Shown here: positions 27,398 to 35,856 of the stretch, piece by piece
Layout of the letters: each line of letters begins with the position of its first letter
How positions within the stretch are numbered: the stretch's first letter is position 1
DNA from: Leptospiraceae bacterium
GTDB lineage: Bacteria; Spirochaetota; Leptospiria; Leptospirales; Leptospiraceae
Length of the DNA: 64,000 nucleotides
Direction of reading: 5' to 3'
Assembly (NCBI GenBank): GCA_016708435.1
Contig: JADJFV010000034.1
Location: forward strand, 310,001-374,000
The notes under the pieces: model-generated
What the model was told of the DNA's origin: nothing
What the model saw: only the letters and a program-made list of their open reading frames with translations
Databases searched by the model: none
Position numbers and translations under genes: made by a program

Positions 27398-27928
27398 TTA
27401 TTGTAAGAGTTTAAAGGTTTCCTGGTTTAGATAATTGTCTTTGTATTTTTGATAGTTGGCAGCGGTGCGTGTGATAATCTCGCGCTCTTTTTCATTTATA
27501 TCTCGAATGATTTTTGCGGGACTACCCATCACTAATACTCCTGGCGGAATTTTTTTTCCGGGAGTGACTAGGGATCCTGCGCCAACGAATGCGTATTCGC
27601 CGAGTTCAACGTCATCCATTACAGTTGCACCCATTCCTACGAAAGAAAAATCTTTTAGGGTTGCTCCGTGAATTGTAACTCTATGTCCAAGCGAAACATT
27701 ATTTCCAATATTAACTGGATAGACGTCACGCGCCACATGTATGAGAGACATATCTTGAATATTACAGTTGTCACCAATTCTAATATAATTTACATCACCA
27801 CGTATCAGAGTTTGAAACCAGATCGAAGTATTCTCTCCTATCTTTACATCTCCAATGACTTCTGCACTAGGAGCAATGAATGCAGACTTTGCAATAGCAG
27901 GACGAATTCCTTTAAATTCATAAATCAT
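27398..27928 (-). CDS. Gamma-carbonic-anhydrase-like hexapeptide protein
   Basis: I start this at the ATG at 27928 (MIYEFKGIRP), giving 176 residues, the usual size. A longer reading frame to 28006 exists but enters the CACAGAG repeat and lacks similarity. The protein is a left-handed beta helix with regular hexapeptide turns. The three zinc-ligand His residues of the gamma class seem present, one in SLIHVA and two in LGHRVTIHGA. The family includes active carbonic anhydrases and inactive homologues such as YrdA/PaaY; activity cannot be read from this. The end SPAKIIRDI is typical. Confidence 0.9.
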   Translation of the reverse strand: MIYEFKGIRPAIAKSAFIAPSAEVIGDVKIGENTSIWFQTLIRGDVNYIRIGDNCNIQDMSLIHVARDVYPVNIGNNVSLGHRVTIHGATLKDFSFVGMGATVMDDVELGEYAFVGAGSLVTPGKKIPPGVLVMGSPAKIIRDINEKEREIITRTAANYQKYKDNYLNQETFKLLQ

Positions 27929-27993
27929 AAGGATATAAAAAATTAAAATGATCCTCCTGTCATCCCTGAAATTACATATAAGAAATCTTTTTT

Positions 27994-28185
27994 GCCACAG
28001 AGGCACAGAGACACAGAGAGGTTCAGAATTTCTCTTTGTTTATTTAAGTAATCAATTTAATGAGAGCGGGGAAGTTAATTTTATATTTTAAACTCACAAA
28101 CATACGCATGAAATTGGAAAATAAACATTATTTTGTTAAACGAACTCTCTCTTGAAATTCCTCCGTGACTCAGTGCCTCTGTGGC
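27994..28185. repeat. CACAGAG palindromic element, copy A1 (192 bp)
   Basis: The element starts GCCACAGAGGCACAGAG and ends with the reverse complement (GTGCCTCTGTGGC); the 25-base arms match at 22 positions. The interior is AT-rich without an ORF. Copies A2 (31933), A3 (34616, half) and A4 (49811) share the arms, and A1/A2 share interior phrases such as AATAAACATT. It has MITE-like structure but no target duplication that I can define. It fills most of the 28007-28266 gap. Confidence 0.8.
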
Positions 28186-28266
28186 AATCAAACAGTTGTT
28201 GTTTTTAATCTTTCTTAATTTTACTTGCTAGATTCAATTTTCGGAAATTTCTGGTATTCACTGCCC

Positions 28267-28815
28267 ATGCAAAGTTATAAACCAAAGTCGCAACTGCCTG
28301 ACCATTTAGAATTCTTTAAACGTTTTTTTATTCGATTATCTGTTTCGTCTCTTTTGTCTCTGGCAATTGTTTTTATTACAAAGTTTTTCCTTTTTTTTCC
28401 ATACACAATTCCAAATGATTTTATGAATCCAGAATTTAAAAAAGGAGAGCGAATTTATATCACTTATTTATTTCAAAAAGATAAGCTACTCATCGGGGAT
28501 GTTGTTTTAGTAAAATTAAATCCAGAAGGCAGTGTATTGCTTGCCCGCGTAGTTGGAAGAAAAGGTGATAGAGTATCTCTAAAAAATAAAAAGCTATTTC
28601 GCAATGGGAATCAAATTTCAGAATCAGATAAAATTCTGCTTACCGATAAGCGCTCCCCTTTTGCTCCTTCTTTTTCTAAGAGAGACAACTTAGATGAAAT
28701 TCTAGTGAAAGAAAAAACCTATTTTCTATTAGCCGATAATCGAGATGAAGGAATTGATTCTAGGGAACTAGGGCTTTTCCCGCAGGATTCTATTTTAGGC
28801 AAAGTTCTTTTTTAG
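28267..28815 (+). CDS. Signal peptidase I homologue lacking catalytic Ser and Lys
   Basis: I start this at the ATG at 28267 (182 residues); a TTG at 28225 would add 14. The protein has an N-terminal helix (about 24-45) and the S26 fold: box B reads NDFMNPEFKKGE where active enzymes have SGSMxPTLxxGD, so Phe52 replaces the nucleophile Ser. Box D reads GDVVLVKLNP and then LLARVVGRKGDRV where active enzymes have IKRVVGLPGD, so Ala93 replaces the general-base Lys. Box E (ADNRDEGIDSRELG) is kept. The loss of both catalytic residues with conservation of the fold suggests a non-proteolytic role such as binding signal peptides. It is followed 71 bases later by the DUF4254 gene. Confidence 0.82.
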   Translation: MQSYKPKSQLPDHLEFFKRFFIRLSVSSLLSLAIVFITKFFLFFPYTIPNDFMNPEFKKGERIYITYLFQKDKLLIGDVVLVKLNPEGSVLLARVVGRKGDRVSLKNKKLFRNGNQISESDKILLTDKRSPFAPSFSKRDNLDEILVKEKTYFLLADNRDEGIDSRELGLFPQDSILGKVLF

Positions 28816-28886
28816 CACTTGCCTAAATTAGAATGATTAAAAAAAATACCATTAGCATTCAATAAAACTTTTTTTCAGGCAGAGCA

Positions 28887-29492
28887 ATGAATTTTAAACC
28901 AGAAGATGTTTTACTCGTTTTTCAAAAATCAATTCAAAACTGGCATGTCCATTTATCGCCGGCAACCAATCCATACAAAAAAGATTCAATGGATTATATT
29001 CTCTATTCTAAAAATCACATCGATACAATCCAATGGCATGTAGAAGATGAGATACGTAGAGCTGATATTGCCGACTCAGAAATTGCAAAGCTCAAACGAC
29101 AAATAGATGCGCTCAATCAAGAGCGAACTAATTTGGTAGAAGTCCTCGATGATTATTTTTTAAATCTTTATAAAACAGTAATTATCGAGTCGGGAGCGAG
29201 ATTGAATTCAGAGACTCCTGCCTGGCTCATTGATCGAATGAGTATTTTAGAATTAAAAATCTACCATATGCAAGAGCAAACTGAAAGAAAGGATGCAGAT
29301 GAGTCGCATATAAATCAATGCAAAGCTAAACTCGCTGTCTTACTCGAACAAAGAAAAGATCTTTCTACTTGTTTAAATGAATTGCTAGAAGACTTGCAAC
29401 AGGGTAAAAAATTTATGAAAGTATATCGTCAAATGAAAATGTATAACGATAAGAATTTGAACCCCGCGCTCTACGCGAACGAAAAATCATAA
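28887..29492 (+). CDS. DUF4254 protein, glycosyltransferase-associated
   Basis: A 201-residue cytosolic, helical, charged protein. The phrases SIQNWHVHLS, IQWHVEDEIRRADI and LNSETPAWLIDRMSIL match the DUF4254 family, which is commonly encoded beside glycosyltransferase family 9 genes of surface polysaccharide synthesis. Here it abuts a GT9 gene by 1 base, in the same direction. A regulatory or scaffolding role in LPS assembly is inferred; the biochemistry is not known. Confidence 0.88.
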   Translation: MNFKPEDVLLVFQKSIQNWHVHLSPATNPYKKDSMDYILYSKNHIDTIQWHVEDEIRRADIADSEIAKLKRQIDALNQERTNLVEVLDDYFLNLYKTVIIESGARLNSETPAWLIDRMSILELKIYHMQEQTERKDADESHINQCKAKLAVLLEQRKDLSTCLNELLEDLQQGKKFMKVYRQMKMYNDKNLNPALYANEKS

Positions 29493-29493
29493 A

Positions 29494-30549
29494 ATGAATT
29501 TATTAGTAATGCGGTTTTCGGCAATGGGGGATGTGGCACTGTTAGCACCTGCTCTGATTGCAATATCTGCCAATTATCCCAATGTTCAAATAACGCTTGT
29601 TACCCGCGGAAATTTCACTCCCTTTTTCTTCAATATGCCGAATGTAAACGTAATTGGCATTAACCTCAAGAAATACAAAGGCATTGTAGGAATCTGGAAG
29701 TTTTATAAGGAGCTTGAAAAATTGGGTCCTTATGATAAAATCATTGATTTACATTCCAGTCTTCGAAGTCGTGCTTTTTCTTTTATATATAGACTTAGAG
29801 GAATTCCTACCTTCACAATAAACAAGGGTAGAAAAGAAAAAAATGAACAAATTAAAAGGAAAAATAAAGTATTAAAAAATCTACCACATACAGTGGATCG
29901 ATATTTAAAAGTATTTGAACATGCGGGGTTTCCGGCTGTTACACGCAGAGGACCCTGGATCAATGTGGATGCTGACTCAAAGATATATGCACAGGATTTT
30001 TTTAAGAGGATGGGGCTTAAAAAAAAGGAAACACTCTGGGTAGGTTTCGCACCATTTGCCGGTCATGAATTAAAAGAATGGCCTATGTATAAGTCCATTC
30101 ATTTAGTGAAGCAAATTCAAACAGAGTTTAATGCCTGTATATTTCTTTTCGGATCCACAGAAGAGCGAAAGAAGTTAAAGGTGATTCAGGGTGATCTAGA
30201 AAATTGTTTTATAGTATCAGGGGATAAGATGGGTATCCGTGGAGAGTTGGGTATCATGGAAAAATTGGATTTGATGATAGGAATGGACTCATCAAATATT
30301 CACTTGATGGCATTACTCAAAAAACCTGTAATTGGAATCTTTGGAACTACTCATCCTTATTCTGGATTTGGTCCTTATGGTCAGGAAGATTCAGGAGTTT
30401 TGCAAGTGGAGCATCTTCCCTGTAGACCCTGTAGTATTTATGGAAACACTACTTGCTACAGAAAAGACTTTGCCTGTATGGAGATGATAGACCCGGCGGA
30501 TGTAATCAAACGTATCCGCTTCGTCTTAAACGTGAATACTCTTTGGTAG
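29494..30549 (+). CDS. Glycosyltransferase family 9 (heptosyltransferase-like)
   Basis: The 351-residue enzyme has the GT9 two-domain GT-B layout. N-terminal: MNLLVMRFSAMGDVALLAPAL, the RxSAMGDV acceptor-side motif. C-terminal: IGMDSSNIHLMALLKKPVIGIFGTTHP, the donor-binding motif (usually GxDTGxxHxAxAxxxPxxxxFGxT). Family members add heptose or related sugars to the lipid A core in the cytosol. The middle insert is Lys-rich (KEKNEQIKRKNK). Four Cys in LPCRPCSIYGNTTC near the C-terminus are notable. Coupled to the DUF4254 gene. Confidence 0.9.
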   Translation: MNLLVMRFSAMGDVALLAPALIAISANYPNVQITLVTRGNFTPFFFNMPNVNVIGINLKKYKGIVGIWKFYKELEKLGPYDKIIDLHSSLRSRAFSFIYRLRGIPTFTINKGRKEKNEQIKRKNKVLKNLPHTVDRYLKVFEHAGFPAVTRRGPWINVDADSKIYAQDFFKRMGLKKKETLWVGFAPFAGHELKEWPMYKSIHLVKQIQTEFNACIFLFGSTEERKKLKVIQGDLENCFIVSGDKMGIRGELGIMEKLDLMIGMDSSNIHLMALLKKPVIGIFGTTHPYSGFGPYGQEDSGVLQVEHLPCRPCSIYGNTTCYRKDFACMEMIDPADVIKRIRFVLNVNTLW

Positions 30550-30558
30550 GCAGACTTG

Positions 30559-31830
30559 TTACATGAATAAGTTAAGAAGATGATCTTTCTTTTCTTTGTC
30601 TTTGTGTAGAATAATCGCTCTTTCGTAAACATCTTCCATTTTTAAAACACAACCATTGAGTTCATGCTCTGATGCTATCTTAATGGAATTTTCAGAGAAG
30701 CGTTTGTATTTTTCAGCGTCTGTTAAAATTTCTATACATCTATCAGCAATTTCGATTGAGTTAAATGGCTCTGCGCAATAACCATTCTTATCGTCCTTAA
30801 TCAGTTCGGGAATCGCAAATGATTTAACGCCAACTGCTGGTAAGCCGCAGGCAATGGATTCAAGTATTACAAGTCCTTGCGTTTCCATTGTAGACGCGGT
30901 TAAGAACAAATCATATTGTGGATACACTTCATGGAGCTTCGAGTTGTCAATGAAACCAGCGAATAGAATCTTATCAACTAAGTTTAATTTTTCTACCTGA
31001 TGTTTGAGTGTAGCGATTGCAGGACCTTCTCCAATGATGGTAAGAGTTGCAGTTGGAAGTTTATTTAATATTAATTTGAAAGAGTTGATGATTACATCAC
31101 AGTTTTTTTCGTAAGAAATTCTTCCTACATGAAGCAACTTAGGATTAGCCGGTAACTCCCGAATATTTCCTTTGAATCTAGATAAATCCATTCCGTTTGA
31201 AACAACCGTAATTGGTTTTCGAATTTCATATTCAAGAAGCTGTTCTCTGAGTAGATTAGAGGGGGATATGATTAGATCACATCTGTCGTATAGATTGTTG
31301 CAAAGTTTTAGAATGATTTTTTTTCTGATATTGAAGTTGTCCCATTTCTGAACTTTCACTAGATCTTTTAGTTTCAATTCTTTATCAAATCGATTGATCT
31401 TCATGAATAGTTTATCTAGTTTTAAGAGTCGGTAGAAAGATACGTATGTGTTTTGTTCTGCCATCAGTGTATGATAGGTTCCAATCGTAGGTATACCATA
31501 TTTTTCCGCTGCGCTGATTGCGTATTGACCGAGTAGTCCGGGTGTATGAATGTGAATGATCTCTGGTTTAAAATCTTTAATGAGTCTTTTGATTTTGTCA
31601 GGATTTGGAAGAACTACTTTGATATCCGGATAGCTCGGGAGGTAACCGCATGTAAACCTCTCCACAGCAATTTTATCATTCATTCTTGAAAAATCTCCAT
31701 CCCCATACTTGGGACAGGCAATTAAAAATTCGTGACCTCTATCTGAAAGTAATTCAGAAAAATTCTTAATGGATAAAGCAACTCCATCTACCTTAGGCAA
31801 AAACGTATCAGAAAAATACATGATTCTCAT
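30559..31830 (-). CDS. Glycosyltransferase family 4
   Basis: A 423-residue GT-B retaining glycosyltransferase. The N-terminus MRIMYFSDTFLPKVDGVALSI is typical of GT4 members acting on lipids (for example glucosyl-diacylglycerol or sulfoquinovosyl transferases), with the phrase HIHTPGLLG and HTLMAEQN. The donor site EGPAIATL and the E-x7-E motif are clear (METQGLVILESIACGLPAVG). It probably glycosylates a membrane lipid or surface polysaccharide; the sugar is unknown. Convergent with the GT9 gene, 9 bases apart. Confidence 0.9.
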   Translation of the reverse strand: MRIMYFSDTFLPKVDGVALSIKNFSELLSDRGHEFLIACPKYGDGDFSRMNDKIAVERFTCGYLPSYPDIKVVLPNPDKIKRLIKDFKPEIIHIHTPGLLGQYAISAAEKYGIPTIGTYHTLMAEQNTYVSFYRLLKLDKLFMKINRFDKELKLKDLVKVQKWDNFNIRKKIILKLCNNLYDRCDLIISPSNLLREQLLEYEIRKPITVVSNGMDLSRFKGNIRELPANPKLLHVGRISYEKNCDVIINSFKLILNKLPTATLTIIGEGPAIATLKHQVEKLNLVDKILFAGFIDNSKLHEVYPQYDLFLTASTMETQGLVILESIACGLPAVGVKSFAIPELIKDDKNGYCAEPFNSIEIADRCIEILTDAEKYKRFSENSIKIASEHELNGCVLKMEDVYERAIILHKDKEKKDHLLNLFM

Positions 31831-31932
31831 AACTACTCAGGCTCCTTTAAGCTCAATGAAGACAGTTTTTCTTTTTCCATTGTCTTTCACAATCAAAAAT
31901 AACAAAAAAATCGTTTCTACTCAGAATGTTTT

Positions 31933-32130
31933 GCCACAGAGGCACAGAGTCACGGAGGGTTATGGAATTGTGTCATTTTTATTCATGTGCATCATGTGAA
32001 AGAGAGATAATAAAAAGTTGGAACAAATATCACTTAGTAACGGAATATCATTAATCTGAATTATGAAAATAAACATTTTTATTGAATATGACTCTCTCGA
32101 AATTTCTCTGTGTCTCCGTGCCTCTGTGGC
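31933..32130. repeat. CACAGAG palindromic element, copy A2 (198 bp)
   Basis: It begins GCCACAGAGGCACAGAG and ends GTGCCTCTGTGGC; arms of 25 bases match at about 22 positions. It fills the 312-base space between two divergent minus-strand genes and shares interior phrases with A1 (TATGAAAATAAACATT, TGACTCTCTC). There is no convincing ORF. Confidence 0.8.
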
Positions 32131-32142
32131 AATAAGCAATTT

Positions 32143-33297
32143 TTATTTAACAGCTTTCTTTGCTTTTTGGGGATCTCGTATATGCATCACTTCAAATTGA
32201 GTTCTCGATTGATTGCCCATATTGTCAATAGCATAGAACTTTAACTCATACTCCCCTGGATCAGAAAAGCGGAGAGGTTCGATATAAACTTGTGATTCAC
32301 CCCCGTTGATGGAATAGAATATGTTTTGAACCCCCGAGCAGGAATCTTTGGCTTCAATCTGGCTAATATAGATTTGTCGCTTGATTCCGTCAAAAGAAGA
32401 AAGGATATCTGCTCGGACTTCGGGCGGATTTAAATCATGGCGAAAGAATTTGCTATACGTTTTTGTATTTCCCAATCTATCCGAGGTAGTAATAAATAGC
32501 TCTATTGTTCGATCGGAGAACTGTTCTGGAATGGAGATTCCTTCTTTTACAGCCCAATCCATTTCCTTGAAATCATTTCCAGTTCTTAAAAAAACTTTTG
32601 CGGACTCTATTCCACTGAGTGCATCTTTTATTTTAATTTCGATTTTTGAGTTACGGCTTGTGTAAAGAAATTTCTCGTTATCCACAAATGTGTTTGTAAA
32701 TACATACTCCACAAAAGGAGCTTCTGAATCTAAAATATATTCTACCGTTTTCATCTTTTCACGATTGCCTAGTCTGTCCTCAGAATAGTATTGAATCACA
32801 TTGGAGCCTTCTTTTTGTAAATGAATTCCACCCTGATAGTTTAGCCATTTGCCATCGTTGATTTTGTAATAGGTTGACCAGCCTTTTGCTTTGCCTTCTA
32901 CCACATCTAGAGTGATTAAATGACTTGCGGGAAGGAAGTTACCCGGTAAAGGCTGAACGGGGATTGGTTTTTTTGGCTCTACAACTCTTTGTTCAATTTC
33001 AAATACATCTGAATAATAGCCACGAATTCCAAATTGGTCAATGGCGGCAATTCTTCCATATCGGAAACTTGGATTTGTAGGAAGACGCAAAGATGTATCT
33101 TTTGTTTTAGCTTGATAAAGGATCCCAAGAAATTTAACAGAGTCAGCAATTTGAAGTTGGTATTCAACTGCTTGGGAATTTTTTTCCCACTCAATCCATA
33201 TATATGGATTTTGTTCTTCTTCTGCTAAGATTGGGTAGGTTAAAAAAGTTAAGAGTAATACTAATTTGCCTAAGATAATTCTAGAAATTTGATTCAT
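32143..33297 (-). CDS. OmpL47-like beta-rich exported protein
   Basis: A 384-residue protein with an N-terminal signal peptide (ILGKLVLLLTFLTYPILAEEE). The first domain (about 30-100) is fibronectin-like (WIEWEKNSQAVEYQLQIAD). Then come repeats of roughly 75-90 residues ending in YSEDRLGNREK, ITTSDRLGNTKTYS and YAIDNMGNQSRTQ, the D-xx-GN signature of OmpL47-type, Ig-like beta domains found in Leptospira surface proteins and adhesins. Surface or periplasmic; a binding role is inferred. The end is basic (PQKAKKAVK). Confidence 0.8.
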   Translation of the reverse strand: MNQISRIILGKLVLLLTFLTYPILAEEEQNPYIWIEWEKNSQAVEYQLQIADSVKFLGILYQAKTKDTSLRLPTNPSFRYGRIAAIDQFGIRGYYSDVFEIEQRVVEPKKPIPVQPLPGNFLPASHLITLDVVEGKAKGWSTYYKINDGKWLNYQGGIHLQKEGSNVIQYYSEDRLGNREKMKTVEYILDSEAPFVEYVFTNTFVDNEKFLYTSRNSKIEIKIKDALSGIESAKVFLRTGNDFKEMDWAVKEGISIPEQFSDRTIELFITTSDRLGNTKTYSKFFRHDLNPPEVRADILSSFDGIKRQIYISQIEAKDSCSGVQNIFYSINGGESQVYIEPLRFSDPGEYELKFYAIDNMGNQSRTQFEVMHIRDPQKAKKAVK

Positions 33298-33400
33298 ATG
33301 TTTGTTCCTAAAAAAACACTACTTATATTCTAATAAAAAAACAAGCAATTAAACATTGGGTGTGTGAACAAAATCAAAGCGGCAATTTGGGTTTGCAAAA

Positions 33401-33432
33401 AAAAACCTGCCCTTTAGTAAAGGCAGGTTTTT
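33401..33432 (-). terminator. Rho-independent terminator (bidirectional shape)
   Basis: AAAAACCTGCC at 33401-33411 is the exact reverse complement of GGCAGGTTTTT at 33422-33432, around a short loop in which TTTA/TAAA can also pair. The stem is flanked by A/T runs on both sides (A9 before, T5 after). It lies 24 bases after the stop of the LuxR-type regulator on the minus strand and before the start of the OmpL47-like gene. Confidence 0.85.
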
Positions 33433-33456
33433 CTATGATTCAGATTAAGATTTGGT

Positions 33457-34116
33457 TTAGAGTAAATTATGCTCTATTGCTATTTTTGTAATCTCAGCAT
33501 TTGAACTAACATTCATCTTTGTTTTGATGTTCTTTTTATGAAAATCAATTGTAAATTCTTGAACATTGAGTTCTCTTGCAATTTCTTTGTTCTTAAATCC
33601 TCTCGCAACAAAAGACATTACCTTTTTTTCTTGCGGAGTTAGAACATCGATTAATTTATTTGGGCTAAGCGACTGAACATATTCGCTATTGATTATATCT
33701 TGAATTACATAAGAAAAGAATCTTTTCCCTGCTTCTACTGCGTTGATAGCATCTGTAATTACTTGCGCTGGTTCGCTTTTTGACACAATCGCATCAATGT
33801 CTTCTTTGATAATCTTCTTGATAGAGAAGTGATCATCCATTGAAGTTAGCACCAATATCTTCATTTTCTTATTCAGCTTTTTGTAAATAGGAATAGCTGA
33901 AAAGAAGTTGAAAGATGGCATATACACATCCAAGCAAAGTAAATCGCAAGGGGTTTCTTTTAAAAGGCTGAATAATTCTTCACCGTTACCCGCTTCTCCG
34001 ACGATTTTTATGTTTGGCATTTTTTGAAAGATAACCGTCATTGCTCTACGTATCAATTCATGGTCATCCGCGATTATTACTCTCATTAGTTTGTTTTCCA
34101 AAGTTTTTCCACTCAT
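33457..34116 (-). CDS. NarL/LuxR-type response regulator
   Basis: A 219-residue two-domain regulator. The receiver (about 11-130) has DDH (Asp17-Asp18), Asp63 in CLDVYMP as phospho-acceptor and a Lys in SKSEP. The C-terminal LuxR helix-turn-helix (about 155-219) reads LTPQEKKVMSFVARGFKNKE and KNIKTKMNVSSNAEI, normal. Start at 34116 or the internal ATG at 34086 (MRVIIADDHE, the canonical receiver start); no clear ribosome site favours either. The partner kinase is not adjacent. A clean terminator follows. Confidence 0.92.
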   Translation of the reverse strand: MSGKTLENKLMRVIIADDHELIRRAMTVIFQKMPNIKIVGEAGNGEELFSLLKETPCDLLCLDVYMPSFNFFSAIPIYKKLNKKMKILVLTSMDDHFSIKKIIKEDIDAIVSKSEPAQVITDAINAVEAGKRFFSYVIQDIINSEYVQSLSPNKLIDVLTPQEKKVMSFVARGFKNKEIARELNVQEFTIDFHKKNIKTKMNVSSNAEITKIAIEHNLL

Positions 34117-34834
34117 GTTAAATTAGTAAGGATAATCTAAATTATTCTTTTCTCCTCTTCGAAAATAAATTATTCTATTTATACTTATCTGTAGGTATCG
34201 ATTTTTTATAAATACTTTTATCTGTCTATTAAAAAAAAAGCATATTTTATTTCATTAGAAATGAGTAAGGCAAGCTTATGTAAGTAAAAAAACGGGTGAA
34301 ATTTTTGCTCAAAATTTTGACCTCAAAAAGTAAAAGTCGTGAAAACAATAGCGGTAATTTCTGTAGCAAAAATCTTTACGGCTACAGCAAAATTGCTTTC
34401 AATTGTCATTCTCGAAAATTTTAATCGGGAATCTAAAGGTATTTGAGTTGTTCAAAAAATGTCACCCTGAGGCTCTCTATTGAGCATACGTTAAACATTT
34501 AAGCCATCTAAAAGGGACATAGAAGCCAGATAGAAGCCGAACTCGGCTCGAAGATACGTTCTAGATTGGAGTCAGATTCGAATTACGGTTATAGTTTAAA
34601 TGGTAATTGGGTTTTGCTACAGAGGCACAGAGTCAGGGAAAATTATGGGATTGCGCCATATTCATCTATGCGCATTGTATCCGTTTTGTTAAACAGCAAA
34701 GTAAAGCGAAGCGGTGTAGAGAATTGTTTTGAGAAAAAGTTTCATCTTTTTTTCATTCTTTTTCCGAATCCTATTGACTTAAGCCCGTAAAATTAATGTA
34801 TAGTAAATTTTAAAATTGTTTAAGGAACCTAACA
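34117..34834. other. 718-base intergenic region before the oxidase operon
   Basis: No gene-like ORF is supported here. It is AT-rich and contains repeat A3 (34616-34700), a short inverted repeat CTGTAGC...GCTACAG near 34360-34386, and near 34520 the phrase AGAAGCC repeated. A frame of 74 codons at 34566-34790 runs through the repeat and looks like an artefact. The promoter of the oxidase operon must be here but I cannot pin it. Confidence 0.5.
34616..34700. repeat. CACAGAG element, half copy A3
   Basis: GCTACAGAGGCACAGAGTCAGGGA matches the left end of A2 for more than 20 bases, followed by the A2-like phrase ATTATGG and, further on, TTTTGTTAAAC as in A1. The mirror right arm is not found, so this copy is truncated or eroded. 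Confidence 0.6.
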
Positions 34835-34987
34835 ATGAGCGATAATCACAATCCACAGGGATACTGGACATTTCTTGTTATTCTAGTGCTAAATTTACTA
34901 TTTTTTGTATATATTTCTTTTATTCATCCTGGGGTAGTTGGTGTAGATAAGCCGAATGCGTCAGTAAAGCAGGAAAAAAGCAAATAA
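34835..34987 (+). CDS. Small single-pass membrane protein at the head of the oxidase operon
   Basis: A 50-residue ORF (ATG at 34835, TAA at 34985-34987) too short for many gene finders. The ribosome site AAGGAACCT lies 9 bases before the ATG. The protein reads MSDNHNPQGYW, then one hydrophobic helix (TFLVILVLNLLFFVYISFI), then HPGVVGVDK and a Lys-rich tail. It precedes the SCO gene by 11 bases and runs in the same direction as the whole oxidase operon. By position, size and topology it may be a small oxidase subunit (like the single-helix IIa subunit of Thermus oxidase) or an assembly factor. This is inference; there is no sequence proof. Confidence 0.75.
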   Translation: MSDNHNPQGYWTFLVILVLNLLFFVYISFIHPGVVGVDKPNASVKQEKSK

Positions 34988-34998
34988 TAAAGTTAAGA

Positions 34999-35856
34999 AT
35001 GCATTTAAAATTCATTAAAATTCTTTCTACTCTTTTGGTTTTGCTTTTCACGGGAGCGTTGTATTCTTATGACCCTGCCTATACGGAAAGCAATAATGAG
35101 CTGCCAAATGAAATTGTCGATTTGAAGATAGTAGAGAAATACGGAAATCAGATAAACTTGAATTTGCAATTCAAGAATGAAAAGGGTGAATTAGTTAGGC
35201 TTAAGGATTTTTTTAATTCTAGCGATAGACCTGTTTTTCTAACTATAATTTATTATCGATGTCCGACTCTTTGCAATTTTCACCTAAATGGGATTTCGAG
35301 AGTCTTCAAGTCCTTGGATTGGACTGTAGGAAAAGAATTTGAATTTGTTGCAGTGAGTATGGATCCCAATGAAACGCCTGCGCTTGCTTCCAAAAAAAGA
35401 GATGCCTATGTTTTGGACTACGTAAAAGAAAATCCAAAGCGTTCTGGAGACGGATGGCATTTCTTGACAGGAGAAGAATCGCAGATCAAAGAGCTTGCCG
35501 ATTCAGTAGGATTCAGATACAGATGGAATGCACCGATCAAGCAATGGATTCATCCAGCCGTTGCGTATATTATTACGCCTGATGGAAAAGTTTCCCGCTA
35601 TTTACATGGAATTGAATTTGGGGATAGAGAATTGAAGCTTTCCTTAATCGATGCTGCAAGTGGTAAAATTGGCAGTTTCACAGATAAATTTGCTTTATTT
35701 TGTTTTCAATTTGATCCGAATAAGAACAAATACACTTTGTATGCATACAATTTGATGAAACTAGGCGGAGCTATTACCGTAATTATAATGGCGGTTTTCT
35801 TATTTATGTTTTGGAGATTACAAATGAAAAATACAACTACTAAGGGAGAATTCTAA
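34999..35856 (+). CDS. SCO1/SenC-type copper chaperone
   Basis: The 285-residue protein has a signal helix (about 3-20), a thioredoxin-like domain with the copper site RCPTLCNF (Cys88-x3-Cys92) and the distal His in HPAVAYIITPDG, and a C-terminal transmembrane helix (about 250-272). Members load copper into the CuA site of oxidase subunit II in the periplasm. It lies right before coxB, with no spacing between its stop and the next ATG, so they are co-transcribed. The C-terminal helix is an unusual extra anchor for a SCO protein. Confidence 0.93.
   Translation: MHLKFIKILSTLLVLLFTGALYSYDPAYTESNNELPNEIVDLKIVEKYGNQINLNLQFKNEKGELVRLKDFFNSSDRPVFLTIIYYRCPTLCNFHLNGISRVFKSLDWTVGKEFEFVAVSMDPNETPALASKKRDAYVLDYVKENPKRSGDGWHFLTGEESQIKELADSVGFRYRWNAPIKQWIHPAVAYIITPDGKVSRYLHGIEFGDRELKLSLIDAASGKIGSFTDKFALFCFQFDPNKNKYTLYAYNLMKLGGAITVIIMAVFLFMFWRLQMKNTTTKGEF

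Noticed and set aside
27929..28006. N-terminal extension of the gamma-carbonic-anhydrase gene
   Set aside because: The extra codons lie in repeat A1 and lack family similarity; the ATG at 27928 fits the usual length.
34566..34790. 74-codon ORF on the plus strand
   Set aside because: It crosses repeat A3, has no ribosome site and no protein-like composition.
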